This document shows, one piece after another, positions 5,416-6,781 of a DNA stretch of 6,781 nt. Below the pieces are notes generated by a model, which made no database searches, had not been told where the DNA came from, and was given only the letters and a program-made list of their open reading frames with translations. The DNA is from JAEXNA01 sp050486105 (GTDB taxonomy: Bacteria; Vulcanimicrobiota; Xenobia; Xenobiales; JADMJV01). Position 1 is the first letter of the stretch; each line of letters opens with the position of its first letter. Made by a program: the position numbers and the translations under genes. The stretch covers positions 1 through 6,781 of the forward strand of contig JBJHCR010000335.1 in NCBI GenBank assembly GCA_050486105.1. The letters run 5' to 3'.

Positions 5416-6119
5416 TGCAGGATGTATCTCTTGAAAAAACCTGCGCAAAGTCTCGAGCCGTATACTGGGTGGCTGTAAGAGATTGGCTACATCCAAGTCT
5501 AACGCCACTAGCGGATGAACTCACTGAGGCATTCTTTCAACCTGAGCACTTGATTGACCCAGCAAAAGTCAGCAGTCTTAGCAGAAAAATCTTTCATACG
5601 GACTTGAAGCTTTATCGAGAAGCAGACAATTTGTCCGACGACCAACTCAACAACTTTACTTTCTACTTCCGACAAGCTCAGAAAGCCCTAGATTCTGGGG
5701 CACTCGACGTTGCAGAGCATCTTATTCATAAAGCTCAAGATGTGGTTCGCCAGCAAGCACCGACAAGCTTGAGGCTCATTAGTTGCCTGTATATTCTGGA
5801 AGACGTTCACTACGAACGTCGAGACATACCCAAAATGTTGAGTTCTAGACGAGAAATGTTAGATTTGTACGAGCGCAACTACGGCGAAATGAGTCCAAGG
5901 TTAGCCGAGGCATTCTCTCAGTTTGCGTCAATGCTTAGCTCTTATGAGAGGAATAACGAGGCCGTTCTGTATCTAGATCGCGCTCAAGAGATACTAGCTG
6001 CGACCGTTGGGGAATCAAACTATCTTTTCGCATCCATCGTATTGCAGAAGAACGAGATTGTGAAAGACAGTCGTGTAGAAAGAGCAAATCAGGTGATTGA
6101 TGAATGGCTGTTGTTCTAG
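5415..6119 (+). CDS. TPR-like helical repeat protein of unknown function
   Basis: The start is a GTG at 5415 with AGGA 6 nt upstream; a TAA just before it rules out an earlier in-frame start. The 234-residue product has no signal peptide or membrane segment and is almost wholly helical from about residue 60. Segments at 84-112 (FYFRQAQKALDSGALDVAEH...) and 120-215 follow the TPR pattern. The later part resembles the roughly 42-residue kinesin-light-chain type repeat: YERNYGEMSPRLAEAF (152-167), SSYERNNEAVLYLDRAQEIL (175-194) and VGESNYLFAS (198-207), where acidic or small residues replace the usual LG-x-x-HP. Such repeats normally mediate protein-protein contacts; no enzymatic or DNA-binding domain is visible. 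The gene is clearly AT-richer than the dehydrogenase just upstream, and it lies beyond the 46-bp junction, so it probably has a different origin. It may be the intact gene or a shortened relative of a longer TPR regulator. It is followed by a terminator at 6219-6252. Confidence 0.65.
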   Translation: MQDVSLEKTCAKSRAVYWVAVRDWLHPSLTPLADELTEAFFQPEHLIDPAKVSSLSRKIFHTDLKLYREADNLSDDQLNNFTFYFRQAQKALDSGALDVAEHLIHKAQDVVRQQAPTSLRLISCLYILEDVHYERRDIPKMLSSRREMLDLYERNYGEMSPRLAEAFSQFASMLSSYERNNEAVLYLDRAQEILAATVGESNYLFASIVLQKNEIVKDSRVERANQVIDEWLLF

Positions 6120-6141
6120 TGCTTATTGGGCTTACAGCGAA

Positions 6142-6218
6142 AGTCCCCACCTCCGGCGGGGAGAGCGAGATGGAAGCCCCCGAGGGGAATCCACACCTAT
6201 CTTAGTCCCCACCAAAAC
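6142..6218 (+). promoter_or_regulatory. Hairpin-rich 3' leader to the terminator with repeated AGTCCCCACC
   Basis: The 10-mer AGTCCCCACC occurs twice (6142-6151 and 6204-6213), and CCCCACC a third time (6221-6227) in the left arm of the terminator stem. All three could pair with GGTGGGG (6238-6244). Local hairpins also form: TCCCC (6144-6148) with GGGGA (6158-6162), and CCCC (6177-6180) with GGGG (6184-6187). The arrangement could give competing 3' structures or simply reflect repeated GC-rich sequence. I match it to no known RNA family. Confidence 0.3.
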
Positions 6219-6252
6219 GGCCCCACCCGGCTGTTCTGGTGGGGCCCTTTTT
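6219..6252 (+). terminator. Intrinsic terminator after the TPR-like gene
   Basis: A 9-bp perfect GC-rich stem, GGCCCCACC (6219-6227) with GGTGGGGCC (6238-6246), closes a 10-nt loop and is followed after one C by TTTTT (6248-6252). It lies about 100 nt past the stop of the TPR-like gene and would end its transcript. On the minus strand the same stem is followed by GTTTTGG, so it might also stop transcription from the right, though less efficiently. Confidence 0.85.
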
Positions 6253-6635
6253 GGCTGGTCGGCCCTTAGGGGAAGAAGTTGGGTGGAAACGAGATACCTG
6301 GGGAGGTCTGGGTGCAAACTTGGAACCTTGAGCTGGAAGGGGGCTCGCGGGTAGGCTGTTCCCAAGCGAGGGGTCCCGTCAAGTCACGAAGTCCCACAGC
6401 GGCGCCACCCACTCCGTGGGTCCTTCCCGGCTTCAGAGGGGCCTTGGTGGTCCCGGCCCGGGGGGGCGGGGAAAATCCGGAGTCAAACCAGAGCCCACAG
6501 AAGAGAGCGGATCTCATCGAGTGAGAAAGGCTCTCGAAATACCTGCCCCTCACAGTACCTCGAAGGCCTTGCCTCCGAGATGACCGATCGGAATGCGTGG
6601 ACTATCAAGGGACTCTTCCGATGACCTTAGGATCT
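6253..6635. other. GC-rich stretch with no recognisable gene
   Basis: These 383 bp are distinctly GC-rich (G and C runs around 6455-6475) and open in several frames on both strands, as expected by chance in such sequence. The translations are low-complexity, rich in P, G, R and S, and show no domain. One clean small hairpin is visible, ACCCAC-TCC-GTGGGT at about 6406-6420. I see no tRNA, rRNA, 6S, SRP, tmRNA or RNase P signature. It could be non-coding DNA, a structured RNA read on the minus strand towards the terminator, or decayed sequence. Confidence 0.4.
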
Positions 6636-6781
6636 GGTCCGGAATAACTTTCTATTTTCGGTTGTCGAGGCGCCCCCCTGGCAAGGCGGTTCGAGCGACT
6701 AGTATCGAGAATACTTAAGCGAGAACCAACGCTGCCAGGGGGGATGCATCGGCGGCCCAAACCGGGAAGTTATTTCGGACC
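6636..6781. mobile_element. Inverted-repeat element D, about 146 bp, right arm ends at the window edge
   Basis: The outer arms GGTCCGGAATAACTT (6636-6650) and AAGTTATTTCGGACC (6767-6781) are reverse complements over 15 bp with one mismatch. Further in, CCCCCCTGGCA (6673-6683) pairs perfectly with TGCCAGGGGGG (6733-6743) at almost the same offset (one base of shift). Past that, a GGTTC/GAACC block continues the symmetry. The whole segment is thus one long imperfect palindrome. It is either a fourth MITE-like element or a large hairpin, possibly an RNA. No flanking target duplication can be judged because the right flank lies outside the window, and no protein is encoded. The arms do not match elements A, B or C. 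Confidence 0.6.

Noticed and set aside
6160..6200. Possible IS200/IS605 right-end or TnpB guide-RNA-like segment (GCGAGATGGAAGCCCCC followed by GGGG)
   Set aside because: The wording resembles sequences found after tnpB genes, but no tnpB or tnpA fragment precedes it, the stem is only 4 bp and no matching left end is visible.
6097..6553. Overlapping frames on both strands in the GC-rich right part
   Set aside because: Low-complexity translations with no recognisable fold, interrupted by an intrinsic terminator; such frames are expected in GC-rich non-coding DNA.

Overview
The window looks like accessory DNA from an environmental, probably uncultured bacterium. Evidence for the lineage is thin: mixed base composition of roughly mid-50s percent GC, a gene start typical of F420-dependent luciferase-like oxidoreductases, a YgfF-type dehydrogenase and an AAC(3)-type acetyltransferase. 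An Acidobacteriota-like or other F420-using soil or marine bacterium would fit, but this is a guess.

Layout. Positions 1-2447, minus strand: a two-gene unit with a small zinc-ribbon protein (2447-2067), followed after 6 nt and in the same reading frame by a large exported beta-rich protein of unknown function (2060 to beyond position 1). Positions 2488-3309: a gene-poor stretch holding three different short elements with terminal inverted repeats (A 2490-2670, B 2673-2863, C 3151-3306). Each is flanked by TA or CTAG and none encodes a transposase, so they look like MITEs. A and B sit end to end and share one TA. Positions 3412-5271, plus strand: an apparent operon with an AAC(3)-family N-acetyltransferase (3412-4368), a YgfF-like short-chain dehydrogenase (4435-5190) and the first 12 codons of what looks like an F420-dependent luciferase-like oxidoreductase (from 5236, good ribosome binding site). 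That third gene is cut off.

The cut coincides with the most striking feature. A 46-bp segment at 5275-5320 is a perfect copy of 1873-1918, which lies inside the coding sequence of the large exported protein on the other side of the window. Beyond it the DNA looks different: an AT-richer TPR-like protein (5415-6119), a hairpin-rich 3' region ending in a strong intrinsic terminator (6219-6252), about 380 bp of GC-rich DNA with no recognisable gene, and an inverted-repeat element (D, 6636-6781) whose right arm ends on the last base of the window.

The simplest reading is a plus-strand operon broken by a rearrangement (or an assembly join) at about 5272, in a region with several non-autonomous transposable elements. 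I see no sign of a complete defence, CRISPR or phage system. The points most worth checking are the 46-bp copy at the breakpoint, the clustered MITE-like elements, and the unknown zinc-ribbon/exported-protein pair.
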